DNA from: Arenicellales bacterium
Lineage (GTDB): Bacteria; Pseudomonadota; Gammaproteobacteria; Arenicellales; UBA868
DNA: 13,239 nt
Direction of reading: 5' to 3'
Assembly: GCA_028825345.1 (NCBI GenBank)
Contig: JAPKAJ010000040.1
Location: 1 to 13,239, forward strand
This document shows, in pieces, positions 1 to 6,925 of the stretch. Both the position numbers and the translations under genes were made by a program. How positions within the stretch are numbered: the first letter of the stretch is position 1; the number at the start of each line of letters is the position of its first letter. The notes beneath the pieces were generated by a model. It had not been told where the DNA came from, searched no databases, and saw nothing but the letters and a program-made list of their open reading frames with translations.

Positions 1-2121
1 TTTTCAGCAAAGGTCGTCTCTGCCGATCAGATCGCTGTGACCTGGCAGATCGCGCCGGGTTATTACATGTACGCAGATAAGTTCCATTTCGAAAGCGATC
101 CACAGGGTGTCGCACTTGGCGAGATCATTTTTCCACCAACCAAGATTAAGCGCGATGAGTTTTTCGGTGATGTAGAGATTCTTGAGGGTACCGCGCGGAT
201 CATGCTGGGATTGGAGCGTACCGCTGAAGATACAGGGCAGGTAAATCTCACCGCTCGCGGTCAGGGCTGTAATGAGCCGGTTGGGGTGTGCTACCCGCCC
301 ATGACTCACACTTTGGCATTGAACCTGTTGACATCGCCAGAGACGACCCAGCCGCTGGCGTCCACCACTGTTAACAGTGTCACTGACCTGCGCGAGTTGC
401 TGGGTGTTGCGGCGAACGAGCCTGAATTCCTCGACGTCGATGAAGCCTTTCACCTGGATATCAAGGCCAATGGCCCGCAAACACTGAGCGCGCATTTCAC
501 CATCGCGCCAGGCTATTACCTTTATCAGGACAAACTCAGTTTTCTAAGTATTGGCGACCCGGCACTTGCAGATTACAACTTGCCCGGCGGGAAGACCAAA
601 CATGACCCCTACTTTGGGGATGTGGCGATATATTCGGCTGATTTTGCGGTAGACCTGGCGTTGGCACGCGGTGCTGGGCGCAAAGAAATGCGCGTGGATG
701 CCAGTTACCAGGGTTGCGCAGAAAAAGGCATCTGTTACCCGCCGGTGAAAAAATCTTTCACCATTGCCTTGCCACAGCTTATCAGCAACGCTGTCGCAGC
801 CACACCAACCGCAGCGCCTGTACCCGAAAGCGCGGACGATACGATATCGGGCAGCGCACTTGCCGGCTACCTGGGTGTGGCCTTTGGCACCGGACTGCTG
901 CTCAGTTTTACCCCATGCGTCCTGCCGCTGATTCCGATCCTTCTGGGCAGTGTGGTTGGCCAATCCAGTGGCGGACGGTTACGCGGGGCCACACTATCGG
1001 TGGTTTACGTGCTTGGCACAACGGTAACCTACGCAGCCATCGGCGCGGTGGCTGGAGCGACAGGAGACCAGTTACAGGCCTATTTTCAGAATATCTGGGC
1101 AATTGGTACGATCGCCCTGATCCTGTCGCTCATGGCTTTGTCGATGTTCGGCCTATATAACGTTCAACTGCCCTCGACCCTGCAGTCGCGGCTAAGTGCC
1201 AGCAGCCAACGCCTGGGTGGCTCGGCCGGCATGATCTTTGTGCTTGGCGCGCTCTCCGCCCTGATCGTTGGGGCCTGCGTGTCACCGTTGCTGATCTCGG
1301 TACTGAGCATCGCCATCTTGCACGGTGACCCCTGGCTGGGTGCGGCGCTGATGTCGGCACTCGCCTTGGGTATGGGTGTAATCCTTATCGCGGCCGGTGC
1401 CGGTGCCGGCTATCTCATTCCCAGCAATGGCCTGTGGATGGAACGAGTTAAGCAAGTATTCGGTGTCATGCTGCTCGGAGTCGCGATCTATCTGCTGGGC
1501 GCCGTACCAGACGTGCCCGTCCTGTTGCTGTGGGCGGCGCTGTTCATTATCACTGCGGTTTACCTGGGCGCTGCGCGTGCGCTACCGGAACAGGCGTCGG
1601 GCTGGCAGATACTTTTTAAAGGAATGGGAACGGTTCTGCTGGTCTGGGGCGTACTGGCAATGATCGGCGGCTTTAGCGGCAATCGAAATATCCTCGCGCC
1701 CGTATCGCTGGAATCACTCGGGAGCCGAGGCATATTGCAGTCCAAGGCCACGATAACCACCGCCCATTTCACCCAGGTCGATTCCTTGTCGACACTGGAC
1801 AATGCCCTAAAGTCAGCCAACGCCTCAGGCCACAAAGTGCTGCTGGACTTTTATGCCGACTGGTGTACCGATTGCATACGAATGGAAGAATCCACATTTC
1901 GCGATCCGGGCGTGACTGCAGCACTTGCTGACTACCGTCTGCTGCAGGTAGACGTCACAGATCCCGATGACCCGAAAACCAGTGCCATAAAGAAGCGTTA
2001 CGGCGTCTTCGGGCCACCGGCTATGCTGTTCTTTAATACCAACGGCGACGAAAATACCGCCCAGCGACTCTACGGCTATAAAGGTGCCCAGGCGTTTGTT
2101 GCATTGCTAAAGACGCTCTAA
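1..2121 (+). CDS. dsbD: Thiol:disulfide interchange protein DsbD, 5' partial, with tandem N-terminal domains
   Basis: DsbD carries electrons from cytoplasmic thioredoxin across the inner membrane to periplasmic disulfide isomerases and cytochrome c maturation thioredoxins. The frame is open from base 1, so the true start and signal peptide lie upstream. Numbering codons from base 1, there are two alpha-type periplasmic domains, about residues 1-110 and 138-255. Each has an IAPGYY motif, an FGDV motif and a Cys pair ending in CYPP (Cys90/Cys97 and Cys239/Cys245). A hydrophobic multi-pass domain follows (about 283-520) with its redox Cys306 in FTPCVLP and Cys426 in GACVSPL. The C-terminal thioredoxin-like gamma domain has WCTDC (Cys622/Cys625) and the cis-Pro motif FGPPAMLFF. 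With 706 residues visible it is well above the roughly 565 of E. coli DsbD, and the second alpha copy explains the excess. A GTG at base 37 is not the start, because the conserved domain begins before it. The next gene starts 8 bp downstream. Confidence 0.95.
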   Translation, partial: FSAKVVSADQIAVTWQIAPGYYMYADKFHFESDPQGVALGEIIFPPTKIKRDEFFGDVEILEGTARIMLGLERTAEDTGQVNLTARGQGCNEPVGVCYPPMTHTLALNLLTSPETTQPLASTTVNSVTDLRELLGVAANEPEFLDVDEAFHLDIKANGPQTLSAHFTIAPGYYLYQDKLSFLSIGDPALADYNLPGGKTKHDPYFGDVAIYSADFAVDLALARGAGRKEMRVDASYQGCAEKGICYPPVKKSFTIALPQLISNAVAATPTAAPVPESADDTISGSALAGYLGVAFGTGLLLSFTPCVLPLIPILLGSVVGQSSGGRLRGATLSVVYVLGTTVTYAAIGAVAGATGDQLQAYFQNIWAIGTIALILSLMALSMFGLYNVQLPSTLQSRLSASSQRLGGSAGMIFVLGALSALIVGACVSPLLISVLSIAILHGDPWLGAALMSALALGMGVILIAAGAGAGYLIPSNGLWMERVKQVFGVMLLGVAIYLLGAVPDVPVLLLWAALFIITAVYLGAARALPEQASGWQILFKGMGTVLLVWGVLAMIGGFSGNRNILAPVSLESLGSRGILQSKATITTAHFTQVDSLSTLDNALKSANASGHKVLLDFYADWCTDCIRMEESTFRDPGVTAALADYRLLQVDVTDPDDPKTSAIKKRYGVFGPPAMLFFNTNGDENTAQRLYGYKGAQAFVALLKTL

Positions 2122-2129
2122 ATCTTGCG

Positions 2130-2648
2130 ATGAAGCCCCAGGTTACCATCATGGCCTGGGGTCTTGGCGGAGTCTTGGCACTTGCAATAGGGCTTTTCGC
2201 TTCGCATTGGCTTAGCAGCCGCTCACCCAAACCGGTGGCCGCTCAGTTGGTGGCCTTTTCACTGCCAAGAAGTGATGGCCAGATTTTCTCGTCAGAACAA
2301 CTGGCCAACCGCGTGGTGCTCATCAACTTCTGGGCCACGTGGTGCGCGCCCTGCCGTACCGAGATACCACTGCTGATCGACGCCCATACACTGCACGCCC
2401 CGGTGCTGGCGGTGGTGGGGATCGCAGTCGATGACATTGAAGCGGTCCGTCGGTTTGAGAACGAGATGGGCCTGGATTACACCTCTTTGATCGCCAAGAC
2501 CGAAGGCCTGGCCCTGATGGCCCGTTATGGCAGTCCGGGTAATCTACCCTTTACACTGCTGTTCGACAGCAAGGGACGCTTGCAGCAGCAAAAGACAGGC
2601 GAACTGACCGCAAATGACCTCGATCGATGGCTTGCTGACCTGCTTTGA
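2130..2648 (+). CDS. TlpA/ResA-family membrane-anchored thioredoxin
   Basis: A 172-residue periplasmic thiol-disulfide oxidoreductase of the TlpA/ResA/DsbE group. Residues about 7-27 form one hydrophobic segment with no obvious signal peptidase site, so it is probably an N-terminal anchor with the thioredoxin domain outside. The active site is WCAPC (Cys72, Cys75) after the NFWAT strand, and the cis-Pro loop is GNLPFTLLFD (Pro140). The gene lies 8 bp after dsbD and probably shares its transcript. DsbD is the known electron donor for this type of protein, so it is a likely reductase partner, for example in cytochrome c maturation or copper-site assembly. That partnership is inferred from adjacency and family. 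It could be a CcmG/DsbE relative, but no ccm genes are in view, so no symbol is given. A second in-frame ATG at codon 8 would remove part of the anchor and is less likely. Confidence 0.9.
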   Translation: MKPQVTIMAWGLGGVLALAIGLFASHWLSSRSPKPVAAQLVAFSLPRSDGQIFSSEQLANRVVLINFWATWCAPCRTEIPLLIDAHTLHAPVLAVVGIAVDDIEAVRRFENEMGLDYTSLIAKTEGLALMARYGSPGNLPFTLLFDSKGRLQQQKTGELTANDLDRWLADLL

Positions 2649-2667
2649 GTCACCAATATCTGGCTCA
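2646..2667 (+). terminator. Weak hairpin at the end of the tlpA-like gene
   Basis: TGAGTCA (2646-2652, overlapping the stop codon) can pair with TGGCTCA (2661-2667), giving seven base pairs including one G-U, around an 8-base loop. Only a diffuse T-rich stretch follows, not a run of T. It may end or stabilise the dsbD-tlpA transcript, but it is a poor intrinsic terminator. Confidence 0.2.
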
Positions 2668-2681
2668 TAGTCGAGTTATTA

Positions 2682-2715
2682 TTTTCGCCGAAAAATAGGC
2701 AAATTTCATCGAAAT
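2682..2715. promoter_or_regulatory. Two similar 13-bp palindromes upstream of aroQ-accBC, candidate operator pair
   Basis: Site 1 (2682-2694) is TTTTCGCCGAAAA, with perfect 6-base arms around one central base. Site 2 (2703-2715) is ATTTCATCGAAAT, with perfect 5-base arms and a 3-base centre. The two agree at 9 of 13 positions (shared TTTC and CGAAA), and their centres are 21 bp apart, about two helical turns, as expected for two dimers bound on one DNA face. They lie in the only AT-rich spacer of the window, before a conserved operon. I do not recognise the regulator. The repeat and symmetry are seen directly; operator function is inferred, and chance symmetry in AT-rich DNA is possible. Confidence 0.4.
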
Positions 2716-2735
2716 CGCAGATAAATGATCCAATC

Positions 2736-2764
2736 TGGACATAAAATTAAAAAATGGTGAGAAT
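2736..2764 (+). promoter_or_regulatory. Candidate sigma-70 promoter for aroQ-accB-accC
   Basis: TGGACA (2736-2741) matches the -35 consensus at 5 of 6 positions. It is followed, after a 17-base AT-rich spacer, by GAGAAT (2759-2764), which matches the -10 consensus at 4 of 6. Transcription would start near 2771, leaving a leader of about 20 bases before the aroQ ATG. The paired palindromes would then lie upstream of -35, a position more typical of activation than repression. This comes from pattern matching only. Confidence 0.35.
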
Positions 2765-2792
2765 ACTCATCTACCCACCAGAGTACTGACTG

Positions 2793-3248
2793 ATGCCTGA
2801 TATCCTGTTGTTACACGGACCGAACCTTAATTTGCTCGGTGAGCGAGAACCAGGCATTTACGGACGTCAGACCCTGGCCGACATTAACGAGCAAGCCGAT
2901 TCACTTTGCTCCTCACGCGGTGCCACGCTTGAGGCCATGCAGTCCAACGCCGAGAGTGAGCTTGTGGAGCGGGTGCAGCGCGCCCCCGGCGATGGCGTGG
3001 GCTTCATCGTGATTAACCCCGCAGCTTTTACCCACACCAGCGTTGCTCTACGCGACGCCCTGGCTGCGGTCAGCCTGCCTTTTATCGAAGTCCACCTATC
3101 CAACCCACATGCCCGCGAAGCGTTCCGGCGCCAATCCTTTTTCTCCGACCTGGCCCAGGCTGTTATCTGTGGCTTCGGTCCGCACGGCTACGAGGTCGCC
3201 ATTGATGCGGCGCTGAATCAGCTGGGTTTCGCTGGGACAAAGGCCTGA
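2793..3248 (+). CDS. aroQ: 3-dehydroquinate dehydratase, type II
   Basis: Converts 3-dehydroquinate to 3-dehydroshikimate, the third step of the shikimate pathway, as a cytoplasmic dodecamer in this family. The 151-residue length is typical of type II enzymes. Diagnostic motifs run in order: LLHGPNLNLLG at the N-terminus, Arg18 and the catalytic Tyr23 in EREPGIYG, QSNAESELV, the active-site Asn in VINPAAFTHTS, the catalytic His in EVHLSNPHARE, and GFGPHGYE near the C-terminus. The ATG is the obvious start because the conserved DILLLHGPN strand begins right after it; a weak AGAG lies 9 bases upstream. It is the first gene after the 144-bp spacer and lies 10 bp before accB. The aroQ-accB-accC order is common in gammaproteobacteria, so co-transcription is likely. 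Confidence 0.97.
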   Translation: MPDILLLHGPNLNLLGEREPGIYGRQTLADINEQADSLCSSRGATLEAMQSNAESELVERVQRAPGDGVGFIVINPAAFTHTSVALRDALAAVSLPFIEVHLSNPHAREAFRRQSFFSDLAQAVICGFGPHGYEVAIDAALNQLGFAGTKA

Positions 3249-3258
3249 GACCCAATCC

Positions 3259-3741
3259 ATGGATATACGCAAGATAAAAAAACTGATTGAGATGCTCGAA
3301 GAATCTCAACTCAATGAGATCGAGATCAGCGAAGGTGAAGAATCGATCCGACTCAGCCGTGGAAGCACGCCCTATACCGGTTCGGCCGGACCAGGAGTCT
3401 TCGCCACACCCGCCCCGTTGCTGGCTGTTCCACCGGCTTACATCCCGGATGAAACCGGGATAACCATTACAGAGCCGACCGAATCATCCGACGAAGCGGG
3501 GGCCGTACACTCACCTATGGTCGGCACCTTTTACGCCTCTCCCAATCCTGAATCCAGGCCCTACGTCGAGATTGGCAGCAGCGTCAATGTGGGCGATACG
3601 CTTTGCATGATTGAAGCCATGAAGATATTCAATCACGTGGAAGCCGAAGTCAGTGGCGTAGTCCGAAAGATACTCAAACATAGCGGCGATCCGATCGAAT
3701 ACGGCGAAGTCCTGTTTGTTATTGACGAAGACAGCGCCTGA
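3259..3741 (+). CDS. accB: Biotin carboxyl carrier protein of acetyl-CoA carboxylase
   Basis: Carries the biotin that is carboxylated by AccC and delivers the carboxyl group to acetyl-CoA at the AccAD transferase, the committed step of fatty acid synthesis. The 160 residues divide into an N-terminal segment beginning MDIRKIKKLI, a Pro/Ala/Thr-rich flexible linker (about 35-80), and a biotinyl domain (about 82-157). The domain has the VHSPMVGTFY motif, the extra 'thumb' loop around ASPNPESRPY typical of bacterial AccB, and the biotinylation motif EAMKI with Lys122 as acceptor. The residues after the lysine are Ile-Phe rather than the E. coli Met-Met, a common variation. It lies 10 bp after aroQ and 10 bp before accC. 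Partners accA and accD are not in the window, as is usual. Confidence 0.97.
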   Translation: MDIRKIKKLIEMLEESQLNEIEISEGEESIRLSRGSTPYTGSAGPGVFATPAPLLAVPPAYIPDETGITITEPTESSDEAGAVHSPMVGTFYASPNPESRPYVEIGSSVNVGDTLCMIEAMKIFNHVEAEVSGVVRKILKHSGDPIEYGEVLFVIDEDSA

Positions 3742-3751
3742 GCAAACGCCC

Positions 3752-5092
3752 ATGATTGACAAATTGGTGATCGCGAACCGCGGCGAGGTCGCACTGCGGA
3801 TTCTGCGGGCCTGCGGAGAACTCGGCATCCAAACCGTGGCGCTGCATTCTGAAGCCGACGCCGATACCAAGTATGTCCGTCTTGCCAAGGAGTCGGTTTG
3901 TATCGGGCCGGCCCCTGCCGCGGCTAGCTACCTCAACATCCCGGCCGTGATCGCAGCGGCTGAAGTGACCGATGCCAGTGCTATCCATCCGGGTTATGGT
4001 TTTCTGGCTGAAAATGCTGATTTTGCAAAGCACGTAGAAGAGAGCGGCTTTATTTTCGTCGGGCCGGCACCCGAAACTATCCGCCTGATGGGGGATAAAA
4101 TATCGGCGATCAAAATGATGCGCGAGGCCGGGGTACCCTGTGTCCCCGGCTCTGATGGACCCCTGCCGGACGATGCCGACGCAATCATTCGCATCGCTGC
4201 TGGGATTGGCTACCCGATCATCATCAAGGCTACTGCCGGGGGTGGTGGCAAAGGCATGCGAGTCGTTCATACCGAGGCCGCATTGCTGAACGCGTGGCAA
4301 CTGACACGCAGTGAAGCCCAGGCGGCGTTCGCTAACGATACTGTTTATATGGAACGCTACCTGGAAAAACCGCGGCACGTCGAGTTTCAAGTCCTCGCCG
4401 ACACTCAGGGCAACGTGGTCATCCTTGGAGACCGTGACTGCTCGATGCAGCGCCGTCACCAGAAGGTGCTGGAGGAAGCCCCAGCGCCGGGAATTACTGA
4501 CGACATGCGCCACAAGATGGGGGAGCTGTGCACCAATGCCTGCCGCCTTATCGGTTACCGCGGTGCCGGCACCTTCGAGTTTCTATTTGAGCGCAATGAG
4601 TTCTTCTTTATTGAAATGAATACCCGTTTGCAGGTCGAACACCCGGTGACCGAGGCCATTTCCGGTATTGATATCGTGCGCGAACAGATCCAGATCGCAG
4701 CCGGCGAACCTCTCAGCGTGTGTCAGGACGATATTCATCTACGGGGTCACGCCGTGGAATGCCGGATCAACGCAGAAAATCCGGACACCTTCATGCCCTC
4801 ACCGGGGCTTATCACCCAGTACCATCAGCCCGGAGGGCCCGGTATCCGGGTCGATTCGCACATATTCAATAACTACCGGGTGCCGCCCTACTACGACTCA
4901 CTGATTGCCAAGGTGATTGCCTATGGCGAAACACGTGAACAGGCTCTTGTGCGCATGAGTGGGGCACTGCGGGAAATGGTCATCGACGGTATTGATACCA
5001 ACATCACCCTGCAGCGACGACTGGTAAACGATGCTGCCTTCCGACAACAGGCGCTGGATATTCATTACCTGGAACGCCAGTTATCCAGTTGA
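3752..5092 (+). CDS. accC: Biotin carboxylase subunit of acetyl-CoA carboxylase
   Basis: Uses ATP and bicarbonate to carboxylate the biotin on AccB. The protein is 446 residues, the normal size. The N-terminal domain starts MIDKLVIANRGE. The ATP-grasp fold shows Lys116, Lys159, the glycine loop TAGGGGKGM (161-169), Cys230 and His236 in DCSMQRRHQ, Glu276, Glu288 and Arg292 in EMNTRLQVEHP. These positions coincide with E. coli AccC numbering as I recall it, which fixes the start at this ATG. An in-frame TTG at 3716, inside accB, would add 12 unrelated residues. The stop overlaps the start of prmA in a TTGA tetranucleotide, so prmA is probably translated by coupling. Confidence 0.98.
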   Translation: MIDKLVIANRGEVALRILRACGELGIQTVALHSEADADTKYVRLAKESVCIGPAPAAASYLNIPAVIAAAEVTDASAIHPGYGFLAENADFAKHVEESGFIFVGPAPETIRLMGDKISAIKMMREAGVPCVPGSDGPLPDDADAIIRIAAGIGYPIIIKATAGGGGKGMRVVHTEAALLNAWQLTRSEAQAAFANDTVYMERYLEKPRHVEFQVLADTQGNVVILGDRDCSMQRRHQKVLEEAPAPGITDDMRHKMGELCTNACRLIGYRGAGTFEFLFERNEFFFIEMNTRLQVEHPVTEAISGIDIVREQIQIAAGEPLSVCQDDIHLRGHAVECRINAENPDTFMPSPGLITQYHQPGGPGIRVDSHIFNNYRVPPYYDSLIAKVIAYGETREQALVRMSGALREMVIDGIDTNITLQRRLVNDAAFRQQALDIHYLERQLSS

Positions 5093-6006
5093 GCAGTCGT
5101 TCCGTCGCAAATGTAACAGGGCCAACTGCGGCCTACTGGCTGCAAATCTCTGTCACGGTTGCCTGTGATGTGGCGGACTGTGTAGACGAGGCTCTCGAGG
5201 TATTTGGGGCTATCGCGGTGAGCCGAACAGACGCTGGCGACTCGCCGCAGTTCGATGTAGCCCAACCCGGTGATCCCCGCTGGGCTTTGCAGACAGTAAC
5301 CGGAGTATTCGACCCAAGCATAGATGTTGGCACCTGCACAACGATGCTCACTGGGATTATTGGCAAGGAAATCACAGTACAAGTCGATCAACTTGCCGAC
5401 CAGGACTGGGAACTGTGCGGCCGAATCCAGTTTCAGCCCATCAAAATCAGCGACCAGTTGTGGGTTTGCCCCCCCTGGCAGACGGCTCCCGATACCAACG
5501 CTTTGAATCTCGTTATTACCCCAGGACTTGCTTTCGGTACGGGCACCCATCCGACCACGCAACTGTGCCTGACCTTGCTCGAAGAATTAACACTTAAGGA
5601 CTGCTCGGTGTTGGATTGGGGTTGTGGCTCAGGCATCCTCGCGGTTGCGGCCTTGCGCATGGGGGCCACGCAGGCGACTGCGGTAGACCTTGACCCACGA
5701 GCCCTAACCGCTACCCAGGAAAACGCCAAACGCAATGGAGTCAATCATGGCCTGTCAGTCATGTCGGTGGGCCAGCTATCTCACGACTTAGGTTACGACA
5801 TAGTGCTTGCCAACATTCTTGCCGGCACGCTTATTTCCCTGGCACCGACACTCGATCGGCATCTGTCCCCGGGCGGTACTTTGATTCTGAGCGGGGTGCT
5901 ACCAGCACAGGCCGATCGGGTGCAGCAGGCATTTGCACAGTACAATTTCAGACTCTTGCATCGCGATGACTGGGTCGCGCTGCAGGGACAACGCACCGCT
6001 GGCTGA
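5089..6006 (+). CDS. prmA: Ribosomal protein L11 methyltransferase
   Basis: SAM-dependent methyltransferase that trimethylates ribosomal protein L11. The 305 residues begin with a substrate-recognition domain (about 16-130, starting YWLQISVTV) joined to a Rossmann methyltransferase domain. That domain shows the PrmA signature PGLAFGTGTHPTT (145-157), SAM motif I VLDWGCGSGIL (174-184), the acidic VDLDP (199-203) and ANIL (241-244), in the place of the NPPY-like motif. The start is a TTG overlapping the accC stop in TTGA (5089-5092). It is the only ATG, GTG or TTG upstream of the conserved domain, and it gives about 14 more N-terminal residues than the usual short leader. No Shine-Dalgarno is well placed, so translation probably depends on ribosomes finishing accC. 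The next gene starts 9 bp after the stop. Confidence 0.95.
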   Translation: MSSRSVANVTGPTAAYWLQISVTVACDVADCVDEALEVFGAIAVSRTDAGDSPQFDVAQPGDPRWALQTVTGVFDPSIDVGTCTTMLTGIIGKEITVQVDQLADQDWELCGRIQFQPIKISDQLWVCPPWQTAPDTNALNLVITPGLAFGTGTHPTTQLCLTLLEELTLKDCSVLDWGCGSGILAVAALRMGATQATAVDLDPRALTATQENAKRNGVNHGLSVMSVGQLSHDLGYDIVLANILAGTLISLAPTLDRHLSPGGTLILSGVLPAQADRVQQAFAQYNFRLLHRDDWVALQGQRTAG

Positions 6007-6015
6007 AACCGACCG

Positions 6016-6924
6016 ATGACCACTGCCGCACACGCCTCATTACAAACCCGTTGCAGCTACTGCGACACGGTACTCGCCGTTACCGCAAAGCAGTTGCAAT
6101 CAGACTCTGGGCTACTGGCCTGCAGCGATTGTGGCAAAGTCTTCAACGCTGCCTGGAATCTCATCGATCAGGTCGCTAATCCAGCGCAGCTGGCTCAACC
6201 GATTGATACGGTTGAACGTTCGACCGTGGTGCCAACTCCTGATTTGCGACCCTTTAAGTCCCGGCGCGTGACGGAGGCAGGCGTGCGTCCAGAAGGGGAC
6301 GAGGCACAACCGGCACCGAGCGCCACATCAGAACCGGCGGTTTGGGAGAACTTCGATGTTATGTTGGGCGGGCGCAGCGAGCCCAGACTCAATGCTACGA
6401 ACCCCACGGAGGCACTGACTGCGCCCCCACGCCAGGCAAATACGCCCACTGAGGGATCCGGGTGGGCCTGGCCATTGGCTGGTATATTCGTTGCGTGCCT
6501 GGCGCTCTTCACCCAGGTACGCTTTGGCCTGCTAGAAGAAATCGCCAGTGTTGCCTCAGCGCGGCCGGCCCTTAACGCCTTGTGCCGCTATACCGATTGT
6601 GAACTACCCCAGACCCTAACGGGCCCGACCATCGTGGTAACTCATACCAGCATAGACCTGCATCGACACCTACCAAAGGCTCTGATTGTACGCGTCCACC
6701 TGCAGAACCGAAGCCATAGTGCACAAGACTATCCCGCACTCGAACTCACGCTGAATGGCCGATCCGGAAAGGTGCTGGGCCGGCGAAGTTATTTGCCACG
6801 TGAATTTAGCGTCGTTGATGAATCCGTGCGCATTGGCGGCGACCGCAGCGCCGTTGTCACACTGATACTGGCCCAACCGGACCCTGCAGCAAGTGGTTTT
6901 AGTGCGCGTGTGGTGCGCTCCTGA
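6016..6924 (+). CDS. Zinc-ribbon and DUF3426 domain membrane protein of unknown function
   Basis: A 302-residue protein with three parts. Residues 12-44 are an MJ0042-type zinc ribbon with two CxxC knuckles, Cys13/Cys16 and Cys36/Cys39. Residues about 45-148 are a Pro/Thr/Ala-rich, low-complexity linker. One hydrophobic segment at about 149-168 is followed by a C-terminal region (about 175-302) matching my recollection of DUF3426, including the CRYTDCELPQ motif (Cys190, Cys195). The zinc ribbon would lie in the cytoplasm and the DUF3426 part in the periplasm if the topology is a simple single pass; this is inferred. The gene sits 9 bp after prmA and 1 bp before dusB, a position such genes also hold in Pseudomonas-like genomes. 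The function is not known to me. Confidence 0.88.
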   Translation: MTTAAHASLQTRCSYCDTVLAVTAKQLQSDSGLLACSDCGKVFNAAWNLIDQVANPAQLAQPIDTVERSTVVPTPDLRPFKSRRVTEAGVRPEGDEAQPAPSATSEPAVWENFDVMLGGRSEPRLNATNPTEALTAPPRQANTPTEGSGWAWPLAGIFVACLALFTQVRFGLLEEIASVASARPALNALCRYTDCELPQTLTGPTIVVTHTSIDLHRHLPKALIVRVHLQNRSHSAQDYPALELTLNGRSGKVLGRRSYLPREFSVVDESVRIGGDRSAVVTLILAQPDPAASGFSARVVRS

Positions 6925-6925
6925 C

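Noticed and set aside
37..39. GTG as the start of dsbD
   Set aside because: The conserved alpha domain is already in progress before it and the frame is open to base 1. The gene is simply cut by the window edge.
3716..3751. TTG start 36 bases upstream of the accC ATG
   Set aside because: It lies inside accB and adds residues unrelated to AccC. Using the ATG at 3752 puts all active-site residues at E. coli numbering.
3719..4513. Long open frame on the - strand (264 codons) opposite accC
   Set aside because: It lies opposite the clearly conserved accC frame and its translation shows no recognisable domain. This is typical of antisense frames in GC-rich genes.
6893..6925. GTG start upstream of the dusB ATG
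   Set aside because: It overlaps the end of the DUF3426 gene and adds 11 non-conserved residues. The ATG directly after the stop gives the normal N-terminus.
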